A DNA stretch of 64,000 nt, from the NCBI GenBank assembly GCA_034521575.1, contig JAXHMJ010000001.1:451282-515281 (forward strand). Reading direction: 5' to 3'. Shown one piece after another: positions 8,935 to 20,000 of this stretch. A program made the translations under genes and the position numbers. The stretch comes from a candidate division KSB1 bacterium. GTDB lineage: Bacteria > Zhuqueibacterota > Zhuqueibacteria > Residuimicrobiales > Krinioviventaceae. The notes under the pieces were generated by a model, which saw only the letters and a program-made list of their open reading frames with translations, had not been told where the DNA came from and searched no databases. Position 1 is the first letter of the stretch; the number at the start of each line of letters is the position of its first letter.

Positions 8935-10239
8935 TTAGGATTTGTCCGTTTTGTCCAGAAAACTTGCTTGTTGGGTTGTTTGCGGCAATGCCTGAAATTC
9001 ATTGAATGGTTTCTCCCAATTGATAATCGGATATGCTTTTTGCAGCGCTTTTGCAAATTTATTTTGATTCAGGGTTTCATAAGTCACATCTCTGTATTGG
9101 ACTTGCAGTTTCATATCAGATATGAGTGAATCTGCTTTTGGAAATGTTTTTTCGAGTACTGTCGAAACATATTTTTTTGCAGTCTCTAAGTTTATTTCTT
9201 GAATGATTTGTACTTTAAAAGCAGCCGGAGGATCATTCATGATGATAGGTGCATAATAATTGATGATCTCGTCAAAGGACCTCTTTAATTCGGTTTCAAG
9301 TTCATTGCGGACCCGGCCTTTAAATTCTTTTATTTTTTGTTCCAGTTCTGATAACTTTTCTTCGAGTAAATGCTTTTTGGACCGTAATACAACTCGTCCC
9401 CAGGGGTCACCCAGAGATTGGGTGTAGGTATCACGAATGTTCTTTAATGATTCTTCAATGGACTTTGATGACAATTTGCTGTTTTTATCAATGAGATCAA
9501 CTGTGGTATTCAGGCGTTCTTGTAAGAGACTTGAACTGCCGATATTTTGAATTTTTCCAGGAATATTAATCCGTTTTCTGTTAATGGCACAGCCTGTCAG
9601 AGATATTTGCACATATTGTATATAAGGTTGAAAAACCTGTACCTGCCTGCAAACATTAAAGGGCAGGGGTGGCGCTTGTTCAAGGCTTTGTTGAACGTTC
9701 TTGAGGTCCTGTTCCTGCACGGGTGATGCATTGATATGATCGGCGATGGAAGCGAGTTCGTTTTTTGCATCTGAATCGGTTGCACCCACCGGAAGTACAG
9801 TGGAATCAAAGGGATCAGGGAGCACACCATCCAGCTTTTTCTTCAAATCGAAAATACGGTCAATACGAATAGCATTCGGTGTTTGGTCGGATTGCGTTTC
9901 CTGTTCAATATAGAGCGCTGTTGGCGTAAAACTCCAGGCCCTGTTATCAACCACCAGTAATCCCACACGAAGACCTGATTTGTGTTGAACGGTGATTGGA
10001 GATTGAAAGACCCTGTTCATTGCTTCAATGTCTCCGTATCCCATACGATAGACATGTTCATTGTTATCAACGATTACAAGTACCTGAGCAGGAGACAGAT
10101 TTTGAACAGCCGCGACCAAACCGTTGGCGACGGGCTTTTTTAGACTTGGAGCAATATAAATGACCCTTTCTTTTGCTGCGCTTATCAATTCGTTTGCTTT
10201 TTCGCTGGATAAATGCTCAAATCTCATCATATCAATCAT
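8935..10239 (-). CDS. PLD-fold-like protein lacking an intact HKD motif
   Basis: 434 residues. Residues about 10-120 (AKERVIYIAPSLKKPVANGLVAAVQNLSPAQVLVIVDNNE...HKSGLRVGLLVVDNRAWSFTPTALYIE) have the strand pattern of a PLD half-domain. The HxK is displaced (HKSGLRVG) and no GSxN is seen, so this is probably a catalytically inactive scaffold. The C-terminal half carries a coiled-coil stretch (LEEKLSELEQKIKEFKGRVRNELETELKRSFDEII) at about 280-320. It lies 43 bp after the methylase stop in the same operon. The family assignment is by motif appearance only; a structure prediction would settle it. Confidence 0.55.
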   Translation of the reverse strand: MIDMMRFEHLSSEKANELISAAKERVIYIAPSLKKPVANGLVAAVQNLSPAQVLVIVDNNEHVYRMGYGDIEAMNRVFQSPITVQHKSGLRVGLLVVDNRAWSFTPTALYIEQETQSDQTPNAIRIDRIFDLKKKLDGVLPDPFDSTVLPVGATDSDAKNELASIADHINASPVQEQDLKNVQQSLEQAPPLPFNVCRQVQVFQPYIQYVQISLTGCAINRKRINIPGKIQNIGSSSLLQERLNTTVDLIDKNSKLSSKSIEESLKNIRDTYTQSLGDPWGRVVLRSKKHLLEEKLSELEQKIKEFKGRVRNELETELKRSFDEIINYYAPIIMNDPPAAFKVQIIQEINLETAKKYVSTVLEKTFPKADSLISDMKLQVQYRDVTYETLNQNKFAKALQKAYPIINWEKPFNEFQALPQTTQQASFLDKTDKS

Positions 10240-10282
10240 CCGTTCCTCTCTTTTTCCGAAATATAGTTTTTAATATCAGAGT

Positions 10283-13200
10283 TTATTCCTCATGCGCCAC
10301 CCTCGGATCAGCAGGCGGCGGGTCCAGCTGGGTTTGATACGGTTTCCCCGTGCGCATAGACTCGGCCATTTCATCGTAGATTTCCAGGATGACACGTTTG
10401 GTACGGTACTCGCCGTATTTCTGTTCGTCTTTGCGCTTGACGATGGGGAACGTGTCCATGATGTAATCCACATCATTGCGTTCGATTTCATATAAATGAA
10501 AATAGGCAGCGTCCAGTTCGCAGCGAATGAGAAAACGGCGTTCTTCATTCCATTTAAAGGGAGTGCCACTATATCCACAATCTTCTGCAAAAGCTTTCAA
10601 GTCCCACGATGTGTAAAATAATTCTAACGCTTTTTCAACAATGTTATTCAGTATAGGTTTTCTAATATCAATTGGATTTAAAACTGGTAACTGTTTTACT
10701 AAATAATAATTTAGGCTAGTACCGCCCATTTTTTGTCTCACAATATAATCAAAGACAAAACTACTTAAATTAAAAATCAGTAAAATATAAACTTTAATTG
10801 ACTGATTATTCATTATCATCAGTGGGAATTTGTTGCTTACTCCTGAAAATGGTATGACTGATGAAATCATCGTTCTTTCATTTGTGGTATTTGTAATATC
10901 ACGAAAACCAATTATCCAATTCAATTTCCAATTATTTAAAAGGTTTTCATTAACAACATTTTCAAACACCCAGTATCGTGGCAATACAGTATAATATGGA
11001 TTAATATGGTCTTTTTCTTTTGTCTCCGGCAATTGAGTACTAGTGCTATCCGGAGGTACATTTTCATAGGAACCAAAACGATGATCAAAATGCCAGACCA
11101 TTTTTGCTTCATATAATGGTAAATACTTTTTGTCCCCTTTCCTAAAAAAGTTACCATTTAATTTCCAGCCATCACTTTCAAGATTTTCTCTAGTTTTAAA
11201 ATAATGGGAATCATTTGTCATATGAAAAACAGTGAAAAACCTAAGCCCCAATGGATTACCGCGCTCAGAATTACTTTCTTTTATTAATACTGGTATACGA
11301 TGATAAACATTTTTTGTTATTTCTGCATCGTGTTTGCTACGAAAAATGGGACAAGTGCGTGTGTTGGGATTAATGAGCTTAATTTCATCATCTGATAGAC
11401 TAAAGTGTCGATCCTCATTATTCAAATCAGCAGTATCAAGTGCAAAAAAAACAAAATCCGAACCGGTCTCGGCTGGTCGATTTGATCCGGTCAGGGTAAG
11501 CAGGCAAAACTTATAACTTCTATGAACTCCTTGAAATATTCCTTTTTTATTTTCAAAATCATATAACTTTAACAGGTTTTTTCCCTCCATTAGGTGTTGA
11601 AAAAAGAATTTTGTAGTATCATCAGTAGCAATGCCTGAAGGAATGATACATCCTACCTGCCCGTTTAAATTGATTATATGGCGCTTTAATTCGGCAAAGA
11701 TTGTATAGGTGTTGATATCACCTCTGCCGGTCAATGGATAGAGGCCCGTGTTTCTGATAAAATGGCTGGCGCCTTCGGCTGCTCTTTTTGCTTTCATAAA
11801 ATCTTGATACAATGCCGGATCATTGTTCTTCAATTGCGCAATCATGGCTCGACGTTTGGCGGCATTGGGCGCCCGGGCAACATCCGGGTGGCGTTCGGCA
11901 AACCATTCTTTTTCCTGCAGTTTGATGCGGTCCCAGGGCGGATTTCCCAGCACCACATCAAAACCACCGCACCATCCGGTGTGCTCATTATCAGGCTGTT
12001 CATTCTTCGCCGGTACTCGAAATACATCCGAAAAGCTTAAATGCCAGTGAAAAAACTGATACTGCTGTTTCAGGCGCTGTACTTGTGCATACATCCAGGG
12101 GGGTATGTGATGCGGATTCTTTTGCACCTGCCGGAACACATCTTCGGTAATCGGGTAGGGGAGTTCTCCATCTTTTTTCCATACAAAGGCCGCGCACCAG
12201 AGGTCAGCCAGCAAATGACCAAACCGGTATCCGGAAGAATGCACGGCTTTGTGGTATTTTCGTTGCTTGGCGTGAATATCTACAATTGACTCGTCGGAAA
12301 ATTCGTTCACCTCTGTCATGGCGGTGGAGAAATCTCCCAGTCGGTTCCAGGGCAAAGACAGATCGTAAAACAAATCGGATTGTTGGGTCTGGCGTTCTCG
12401 TTTGTTTTGTTTTTTATATTGGGAGCATAGTTTTCTGTCATCACCCTCAATAGGCTTGAACGCTTCATCCGGGATGCCCTTTTTCAGCAGGGCGGACGTA
12501 GTGCCCAGCAGGCTGTTGCCGCAAAGGATGTGGTGATCGAGAAAAGACAGGGGTTTTCCCGGTTCCAATGCTTCCATCCACAGTCCGACTTTGCACAGTT
12601 CCACAGCCATTTCATTGATATCGACACCGTATAAACAATGGCCCACAATCTGGCGCAAAGCATGGCGTACGGCATCCGGCGCCGGAGCTTCGTCCCCCGT
12701 TTCTACAGTTGCCAGACGTTGTGCCATGCGGTGTGCGGCTGCAATCAAAAAATGACCGCTGCCGCAGGCCGGGTCGCATATTTTCAAATCCAATATTGCC
12801 TGTTTGGGGTTCTTTTTTGCTACTGCTTCATTCAGCACCGGATCGAGCGCCGAGTCAAGCAAAACCTGGATTAGACTCGAAGGTGTATAATAACTGCCGG
12901 TGGACTTGCGTTCATTGCCTCCGGCCATTTTGAGTTCAAAATGGCCGCTATTGACATCCAGTTCAGGATGCAGTTCGAGCAAAGATTCGTACACGCTGCC
13001 CAGTTCTTCAGATCCCAGGTTTTTATAATCGACCTGACGGCGTGTGCGGCTGTCGACAATCACTGCCAGCGAGCGGATGGCATCCAAGAAATCGCGGTTG
13101 ACAATGTCACACTCTATAATGTCCTCTATGGAGCGTTCGGAAAAAAGAAAACTTCCCAGGGCCGGAAGGGCCAGCTCCGGACATCCCTGTTCACCGAGCA

Positions 13201-14260
13201 AACGGGTAACCACTTTGAATCCCTGGTACAAATCAGCATGTTTGCTGCCGCGGCGCTTGAGCGCAAGCTGTCGGATGCGCTTTGTGGAATAATATTCTAA
13301 ATATCGCGTTTTGTGCATTTGCGGAGCCTCTGGCACCAGCAGGGCGTCCCGATCTTCGGCTACGAACATAAAGATCAGCCGATAAACAAGACGCAGCAAT
13401 TGACGGTAATAATCCTGCTTGTCCAGATCACCCTTGCGCAGCTTTTCTTTTAACAATTGATTAGATTTATGTGATAAAAAGCCTTTCCCCAGCGCAGTGA
13501 TGGCATCTTCCACGCCCTTGCGCAATTGATCCAAAGCGCGTGTGCCTTGTTCCTGGGCCGCCTTTGACCAGCGTTCCAGCCAGCAGTTTTCCGGTTTTTC
13601 AGCTTCTACGCGCGACTGGTGGCATAGCAGCCATAACAATACAAAATCTGAGTAGACCTCACCATCCATCATGGCCTGCAAATCAAATTCAACATGCGCC
13701 TGTCGGGTCAGGCTGACATTATCGCGCAGGATACGCAATGTTTTGCCGTTAGAGACAAACGCCCAAAGGTGATCATCGGAACGGTTGAGAAATTCCTGTA
13801 CCATGCTGTGTGGACTGCTGCGCGCCGCGCCGGACACTCTGGCGGTGCGTTTGTCTAAATCTATACGATAACCGACCAGATGTATAGGCGTGTTCTGCCA
13901 CATATGAGAAACGGGATATGATTTACCTTCGATTTCGATTGCTTTGGCGGTTGTCAATCGCCCGTATCCCAATTCCCGAAACAGATGCAGTAACCACTTT
14001 TCACGGGTTGTTGAAGTCGCAATATCGGTTTCTGACAGTTTATTTAAATGATCCTGGAAAGCTGTCCACGCGCCCAGCATGCGGTTCCATGACCGGCTTA
14101 TTGCCTCTGTGATTTTTTCATTTTCCAGCAGGTGGAAAGATTGCGGTGTTAATCCGTCCAGTTCATTATCACCCTGGGAGATACGTTGCAGCAAGTCCGG
14201 CGGCAGAATAGCCCCTTCAACATGGATGGTGGTGAATACGTCTTTGGCGCGCGTTTGCAT
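10283..14260 (-). CDS. Large N6-adenine DNA methyltransferase (DISARM DrmMI/PglX-like)
   Basis: 1325 residues. Motif I is LKICDPACGSGHFLIAAAHRMA (about 490-510), the SAM-binding loop. Motif IV is DVVLGNPPWDRIKL (about 770), the NPPW catalytic motif of N6-adenine methylases. The N-terminal 450 or so residues are helical, as in type IIG/BREX PglX and the DISARM adenine methylase. The C-terminal third should carry target recognition. No PD-ExK nuclease motif is evident at the N-terminus, so this is probably a modification enzyme marking self DNA rather than a fused restriction-modification enzyme. It starts 9 bp after the SNF2 helicase stop. The absence of BREX partners (PglZ, BrxC) argues for a DISARM-like context. 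Confidence 0.9.
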   Translation of the reverse strand: MQTRAKDVFTTIHVEGAILPPDLLQRISQGDNELDGLTPQSFHLLENEKITEAISRSWNRMLGAWTAFQDHLNKLSETDIATSTTREKWLLHLFRELGYGRLTTAKAIEIEGKSYPVSHMWQNTPIHLVGYRIDLDKRTARVSGAARSSPHSMVQEFLNRSDDHLWAFVSNGKTLRILRDNVSLTRQAHVEFDLQAMMDGEVYSDFVLLWLLCHQSRVEAEKPENCWLERWSKAAQEQGTRALDQLRKGVEDAITALGKGFLSHKSNQLLKEKLRKGDLDKQDYYRQLLRLVYRLIFMFVAEDRDALLVPEAPQMHKTRYLEYYSTKRIRQLALKRRGSKHADLYQGFKVVTRLLGEQGCPELALPALGSFLFSERSIEDIIECDIVNRDFLDAIRSLAVIVDSRTRRQVDYKNLGSEELGSVYESLLELHPELDVNSGHFELKMAGGNERKSTGSYYTPSSLIQVLLDSALDPVLNEAVAKKNPKQAILDLKICDPACGSGHFLIAAAHRMAQRLATVETGDEAPAPDAVRHALRQIVGHCLYGVDINEMAVELCKVGLWMEALEPGKPLSFLDHHILCGNSLLGTTSALLKKGIPDEAFKPIEGDDRKLCSQYKKQNKRERQTQQSDLFYDLSLPWNRLGDFSTAMTEVNEFSDESIVDIHAKQRKYHKAVHSSGYRFGHLLADLWCAAFVWKKDGELPYPITEDVFRQVQKNPHHIPPWMYAQVQRLKQQYQFFHWHLSFSDVFRVPAKNEQPDNEHTGWCGGFDVVLGNPPWDRIKLQEKEWFAERHPDVARAPNAAKRRAMIAQLKNNDPALYQDFMKAKRAAEGASHFIRNTGLYPLTGRGDINTYTIFAELKRHIINLNGQVGCIIPSGIATDDTTKFFFQHLMEGKNLLKLYDFENKKGIFQGVHRSYKFCLLTLTGSNRPAETGSDFVFFALDTADLNNEDRHFSLSDDEIKLINPNTRTCPIFRSKHDAEITKNVYHRIPVLIKESNSERGNPLGLRFFTVFHMTNDSHYFKTRENLESDGWKLNGNFFRKGDKKYLPLYEAKMVWHFDHRFGSYENVPPDSTSTQLPETKEKDHINPYYTVLPRYWVFENVVNENLLNNWKLNWIIGFRDITNTTNERTMISSVIPFSGVSNKFPLMIMNNQSIKVYILLIFNLSSFVFDYIVRQKMGGTSLNYYLVKQLPVLNPIDIRKPILNNIVEKALELFYTSWDLKAFAEDCGYSGTPFKWNEERRFLIRCELDAAYFHLYEIERNDVDYIMDTFPIVKRKDEQKYGEYRTKRVILEIYDEMAESMRTGKPYQTQLDPPPADPRVAHEE

Positions 14261-14269
14261 GACTATTGC

Positions 14270-17098
14270 CTAGTTTATGGGTAAATAGATATAAATCCCC
14301 AATACATCAACGGGTAATACCGGTTCTATATAGGTTTTGACTCCTTTTAAATGAGCAGCGCTCCTCACACGGATGTGGGACTGCAGCAGTTGTTTGCTAT
14401 GTTCGCTGGCAGCCTGTTCCAGGTGCGGTTTCAGATTTTCATATTCTTGAATAACCTGCTGCAGATGATTTGAGGCCTGGTCCGGCAGCGTGTTGGCGTC
14501 CGGCTGCAACTCTAAAAGCTGATCTATATGATCATCCTCAATCCACTCTGCGTTGCCGGGTGAACCGCGAAATGCCAGGATAGAGGCGTCTTCTGCTAAC
14601 AACACTGTTTCTTCTTTGGTAGATTTATTAAGAATATGAAAACGAAAACGGGTTAAAAACAGAGTGGTCCGGCGTTCCACTTGACGCGTTCGAATAACCC
14701 CGCAGCGTTTGGCGATACTGTTCTCATCAGCTTCAATTGCGGTATCAAACAAGTATGTGGCCAGTCCCTCTACTATAGGATGAGTTCGATTTAAATAAGT
14801 CACACCTTCTTTGACCGGTTGATCGAATTGTGCCTTGAATTTTTGTTGTACTCCGATGACATCTCGAAGTGCTTGCGGGGTTTCAGAGACATCAAAGCTA
14901 TAATGACCATTTTTTTCTACAAAACCACCCAGCGCTTTAAAACCGGTCTCGACGAATCGTGTGATATCGTCTTTGCTGCCGATCGAATCTCGGGCCTGCT
15001 GTAATTCCCGCATCACCTGGTCAACTTTGAGGGTTTGCTGGGCAAAAAGTGAACGTGAAATTTTTTCCCGATTGAACAAATCGTCATATTGTCTATACAA
15101 CTCATCCTTGTGGGGTTTCATAAATTCTTCAAAACCCGGCAACAACAGTTGGTCGGATTTTTCGGGTTTGGATCGCAGCAAAAGGCCTTCAAAGATGGCT
15201 TCGATCACCTGATCCGAATTTGCCGGCACCGGAATGGAGATGCCCAATGAATTACGAATATTCTGGTGTTTTCGAATCAGGACGTCCAGCACAATACCGT
15301 CTATCTGGTTGTCGACACCGTAATAGGTGGCGATCCGTACTGTATCACACGGCTGTCCGAAACGGTCAACCCGGCCTTCGCGTTGTTCGTGACGGGTTGG
15401 GTTCCACGACAAGTCATAGTGCAGAACAGCGTTAAAATACATTTGCAGGTTGATTCCCTCGCTTAATGCGTCTGTGCTGACAAGCACACGCTTTTTATTT
15501 TTTTTCTCCAATTCCTGGATGCGACTCTCACGTTCTGATGGTGGGATATTACCGGTAATGGCAGCGATTTCAACAGAAGAGGGCAAGGCTTTACGTAATT
15601 CGTCGGCCAGATATTCCACTGTGGGGATGAATCGGCAAAAAATAATCGGGTTAAAACCGTCACCCAGCATTTTTTTAATGATATCAATGGCGCCTGAAAG
15701 CTTGTAGTCATTTTCTCCTAACAGAGTTTCGGCTTCCTTTGCCAGAGCAAGCAGGCGTTTGCGGTTTTTGTGTTCATCAGCGGCAAGCTCACCGATATCG
15801 CTGCCCGGCACCACATCCATGACTTCGCTGGTATCATGATTCACCAGGTCTAATACGGTTCTTTTTCCCAGGTCATCAGCTTCTTCTGTCGTTTCGCTGT
15901 CTGCGCTGGCGGCGCGGTTGCGCAATGTGGCGGCAGCAGCTGCCGGACTCGATGCCAGTGAGCGCAGCAGGGCGAGCACAGACCACCAGCGAACCCGTTG
16001 GTGGAAATTCATGCCTGAAGGATCGCTGACGGTTTCTCTGGCATAGGCCAGCACTTTATAAAAAAAACTTCGATAAGCCTGGGATAAGGTATAAGTGGGG
16101 TCGGGATCTATTAATTCCCGCTCCGGGAATCGGGTGTTTTCTCCCAGATATTGTTTAATGTTTCCACGTTGGCGCTGGATAAAATACTGTGCCAGTTCAC
16201 GGCGGTGATGTTCATTTTCTTTGCCGGTCAGATCATCCGGCAAATCAGAAAATTTGGCATTTAAAAATGATAAAAGGGAACGGAACGTGTCCTCCTTGCC
16301 GCTGTGCGGTGTCGCTGTGACAAATACCATATGCCGGTTGGAATTCTCTGACAGACCGGACACCAACTGATGCCGTTGGTGTTGTCCTTTGTTGGATGCA
16401 CTGGAATAGGCGCATGAATGAGCCTCATCCACAATGACAAATTCCGGACAAGTGCGTAAAAATTCGTCACGCCGCCGGTCAGATTTGATAAAGTCAGTTG
16501 ACACCACCACATAGGGATAATGGGCAAAAAGGGATTCGCCAAGAGAACAATGTCGTTCCAGACGTCCCGCTGTGTTGGTTAACACCAGTTCTGCATCGAT
16601 ATTAAATTTGTCGCGCAACTCGTTTTGCCATTGTTCAGCCAATTGGGGTGGACACAAAACAGCAATACGTTTAATCTCACCGCGGTCAAGCAGTTCTCTG
16701 GCAACCATCGCTGCTTCGATAGTTTTTCCGATACCCACATCATCCGCGATAAGCAAACGAACGGGGTCCAGTTTAAGCGCCATCAAAAGCGGCACAATCT
16801 GGTATGGTCTGGGTTCAACCGCCAGTTTACCAAAGGAGCGGAATGGTCCCGCGCTCGAACGAAATCCTATTCTCAGGGCTTCCCTCAGCAATTTGCAGGA
16901 GCGATAGTCTCCGATTTCGGCAGGATCAGGCAGCTCCAGCTGGGCATGTGTTATTTTTTCCAATGAAGGCAATATCCCCGTCGATTCATCATCCGTACCT
17001 CCAAGGGGGCGCACCAACACCAACTCTTCTTTTGTGCCGGGTAGAACCACCCATTCCCGTCCACGTACATTGACCAGCGTACCGACTGCAAAACTCAT
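14270..17098 (-). CDS. SNF2-family DNA helicase/translocase (DISARM DrmD-like)
   Basis: 942 residues from ATG 17098, which overlaps the stop of the upstream helicase gene as ATGA; the frame continues further upstream but that part is inside the helicase gene. Walker A is IADDVGIGKTIEAAMVA (about 115-130), the DEAH box is VIVDEAHSCAY (about 222), motif III is VFVTATPHSGKED, and helicase C ends with EQREGRVDRFGQP (about 570). The N-terminus (FAVGTLVNVRGREWVVLP) is the small beta-domain seen in SNF2-type defence helicases. The C-terminal 300 residues resemble the accessory part of DrmD/HepA-like proteins. Its likely role is ATP-driven translocation on invading DNA within the defence complex. Confidence 0.9.
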   Translation of the reverse strand: MSFAVGTLVNVRGREWVVLPGTKEELVLVRPLGGTDDESTGILPSLEKITHAQLELPDPAEIGDYRSCKLLREALRIGFRSSAGPFRSFGKLAVEPRPYQIVPLLMALKLDPVRLLIADDVGIGKTIEAAMVARELLDRGEIKRIAVLCPPQLAEQWQNELRDKFNIDAELVLTNTAGRLERHCSLGESLFAHYPYVVVSTDFIKSDRRRDEFLRTCPEFVIVDEAHSCAYSSASNKGQHQRHQLVSGLSENSNRHMVFVTATPHSGKEDTFRSLLSFLNAKFSDLPDDLTGKENEHHRRELAQYFIQRQRGNIKQYLGENTRFPERELIDPDPTYTLSQAYRSFFYKVLAYARETVSDPSGMNFHQRVRWWSVLALLRSLASSPAAAAATLRNRAASADSETTEEADDLGKRTVLDLVNHDTSEVMDVVPGSDIGELAADEHKNRKRLLALAKEAETLLGENDYKLSGAIDIIKKMLGDGFNPIIFCRFIPTVEYLADELRKALPSSVEIAAITGNIPPSERESRIQELEKKNKKRVLVSTDALSEGINLQMYFNAVLHYDLSWNPTRHEQREGRVDRFGQPCDTVRIATYYGVDNQIDGIVLDVLIRKHQNIRNSLGISIPVPANSDQVIEAIFEGLLLRSKPEKSDQLLLPGFEEFMKPHKDELYRQYDDLFNREKISRSLFAQQTLKVDQVMRELQQARDSIGSKDDITRFVETGFKALGGFVEKNGHYSFDVSETPQALRDVIGVQQKFKAQFDQPVKEGVTYLNRTHPIVEGLATYLFDTAIEADENSIAKRCGVIRTRQVERRTTLFLTRFRFHILNKSTKEETVLLAEDASILAFRGSPGNAEWIEDDHIDQLLELQPDANTLPDQASNHLQQVIQEYENLKPHLEQAASEHSKQLLQSHIRVRSAAHLKGVKTYIEPVLPVDVLGIYIYLPIN

Positions 17099-20000
17099 TC
17101 GTGACTCCCGAATATATTGGGGTATCTTTCGATTTGTTTTAACCACTCCTGCTGATGACCAAAGCGGATGACTGTGTATCCATAATCTTCCATGCATTCT
17201 GTCTTTTCATGGTCCCGTTGTTGTCGTTCGGGATAATCATGATAAGGACCATCGATATAAACCGCCACCTGATTTTCTTTATATAAAAAATCAGGTCTTG
17301 TTTCACAGGTATGAATGAGAGGCTGTGCTTCTGAAGGTAATCTCATTTCGTTTTTTTCCAATATCCGCAACCAGTTTTTTTCCAACTCGGAATCACATAA
17401 CTTTAGTAAATTTTTGAAATGTTGCTCACGGGTTTGGTTAACCGGTGACAAATGCACGGTAGAGTTGGCATATTGTAAAAGGATATTTTTAATTTTGTGA
17501 CGGTCCAGATGTTCATGATCAGGTTGGTTGCCGTAATTCATCAAACAGTTGTAGCAGGCCGCTTCACAATCTTCATCTGCAAAAGGAGCACGTTTTAAAT
17601 CCTCACCGGTTGCAGGATCAAAATGACATAACTCAAGCGCTCGCCGTGCCACTGCTTTAAATTCTTGCGGTGCAAACAGCAATCGCCGCAATACACCGGC
17701 GCCACCTTCGGCGGATTCATAAATTAAAATACTTTTTCTGCTATTATAATCCGGCAAAGGCTCTACCGCCAGCTCCTGGTCCTCCAGTTGGAATTCAATT
17801 TGAATTGCAGCTTTCAAGGCGGATTGCAAAGAAGCCATTTGCCCCATATCCAGTTGCTGTGTCGGTTCTATGATGAGTGAATTCCTTCTGTCCTCAACAA
17901 AGGGAATTACCCGTTCAATTCTTCTGGAAAATACATCATCATCGTCAGTTGATGTGGTTTCATTTCGCTCCCACAAGCCCTGTTCTGTATCCAGCATAAA
18001 TCCAAGCTGTGATCTGATTTTACGCCGTTTCCAGCCAAGGTTGATCCGCCAGATGGTGGCCGTGTGGCCATATCTTAATGTAGCGGTTCTGGTATTTTCT
18101 GATTCAATCCATCCATAAAGATGTGGATTATTGCCATTAAATCGAACTCCAGTCAACAGATCATATCCCAATCGCATTCGTTCTTCTTCGTCAGAGGTGA
18201 TCCGGTCTCTGCGTTTTGTAGAGACATTCTGAAGTCGAAAAAGTCTGTTCATCGGATTATCCAGTGGACTGCCGCAAAGCTCGCATAAATCAACACCAAC
18301 ACCATCGGATACAGGATGAAGATATCCGCATTCGCAACAGATCTTTGCTGTGCCTGTGTTCAACGTTTCATCATGAACAGGTAATATGACTTTATGAATG
18401 ACATATTGAGAGCCTTCGTGATAAATAAATGAGCGGGGACCAAACTCTGAAATGGCAAGAAAACGGGGACGTGACAAAAATTCATCCTTTTGCTTGGTGC
18501 GTCGGCCGGGTATATAGGCTGATAAAGGCAGCCTGGGAAAATTGTATCCGGGCAAGAAACCTTCACTGGCAAAATAACGATAACTGTAAAAGTCGGATTG
18601 AACCACATTGCCAACTTCGGTCAATAGTTTCAATTGTGCTTCCGCTTCATGTCTTTGTCTTTCCGCTCGGGATTTTTCTTTTTGCGTCTTTGTCGCATCC
18701 AGAATGATCTGGCTTTGCACTTTTGCCTGGGCCAGGGCGGACCAGTACAAATTTCGCCAACGGTCACAGGCTCTGTCAAAGCTTGCTACCACATTATTGA
18801 GAACACTTTCTAACCAGGCATCATGGTACCAATCGGTTTTTTTCAATTCATTTTGGACGTTCTGTAATATTTGTTCAGCCTGATTTTTTGTCCTGATTAT
18901 TGCCTCTTTTGATTCAATACTATCCCGGAAATATTGAGTTAATTCCAGAGAAGGTTCTTCTCCGCTCAAATCGAGAATGTCTTTTAATGATTTTCCTAAA
19001 CTCGTACCGGTTTCTGCCAACCATATAGCGTGAATATGCGCTTTGATCAGATCCTCATTGGCCAGGTCCATTCTTGGTGGAGTGACATTTCCTGAAACCA
19101 TCAAGCCCGGACGTTTAAAGAAATACTGATCATGCGGGCTGCCCGTGGTACAATAAGTAAATACCATGGCGGGTTGTCCACTTCGTCCGGCTCTTCCGCT
19201 GCGTTGTGCATAATTGGCGGGGGTTGGAGGGACATTACGCAAGTTTACAACATTCAATTCGGCAATGTCAACTCCCAGTTCCATGGTTGGTGAGCAAAAT
19301 AGAATGGGCAATTCTGCTTTTCTGAACTTTTGTTCTCTATGTTCCCGATCGTCATACGGAACTTGTGCAGTATGTTCTCTGGCTTCCAATGTGTGCGTGC
19401 TTTTTGCGTATTTACGATAGTATTCAAGAAAATACGGATTCGTACGGCTGCCTTGTTCCGGCTGATTGGGAACACGGATGGGATCATGGAAAGCTTGTGT
19501 CCCGTCACCGGGTTTCCAGATGATAGAAGCAGCTGATAATTGATAACCTGCTACCGAATTTTCATCTGCTGGTTCATCCACTTTGGCAATGATACCTGTT
19601 TCAGATATCTTGTCAAGTATTTGAATGATGATCGTTTGAGTATCCTCTAAATATAAAAGGTCTTTAGAATCCGGAAACGTGGTAGAGCGCCTGAGATACA
19701 TTCCAAATCCGCCTCTGGCAGATAAAAAGATATTACCTGAATAATCACGTTCCTTTCTTGATCGTGGATAAAGCACAGAGGCATGAATCATTCTTTCATT
19801 TTCATCAATGGCCCATGGCGCCACAAGGTGTTGGCTGCTTTGTTGCTGTAAGCGTTCCTGGAATTCACTATCCAGGTAATCAACTTGAATAGCCAATTCC
19901 CGGCGCATAAAGTCGAGCAGGACTTTTAGAATTTTGTGTCTTGTTTCAGGAGAGGCATGGACGATATTTTCATTGCATCCATTCCATAGGTTCTGGTCTT

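Noticed and set aside
10283-14260. BREX system from the PglX-like methylase
   Set aside because: No PglZ, BrxC or Lon-like gene. The SNF2 and DUF1998 helicases fit a DISARM-like operon better.
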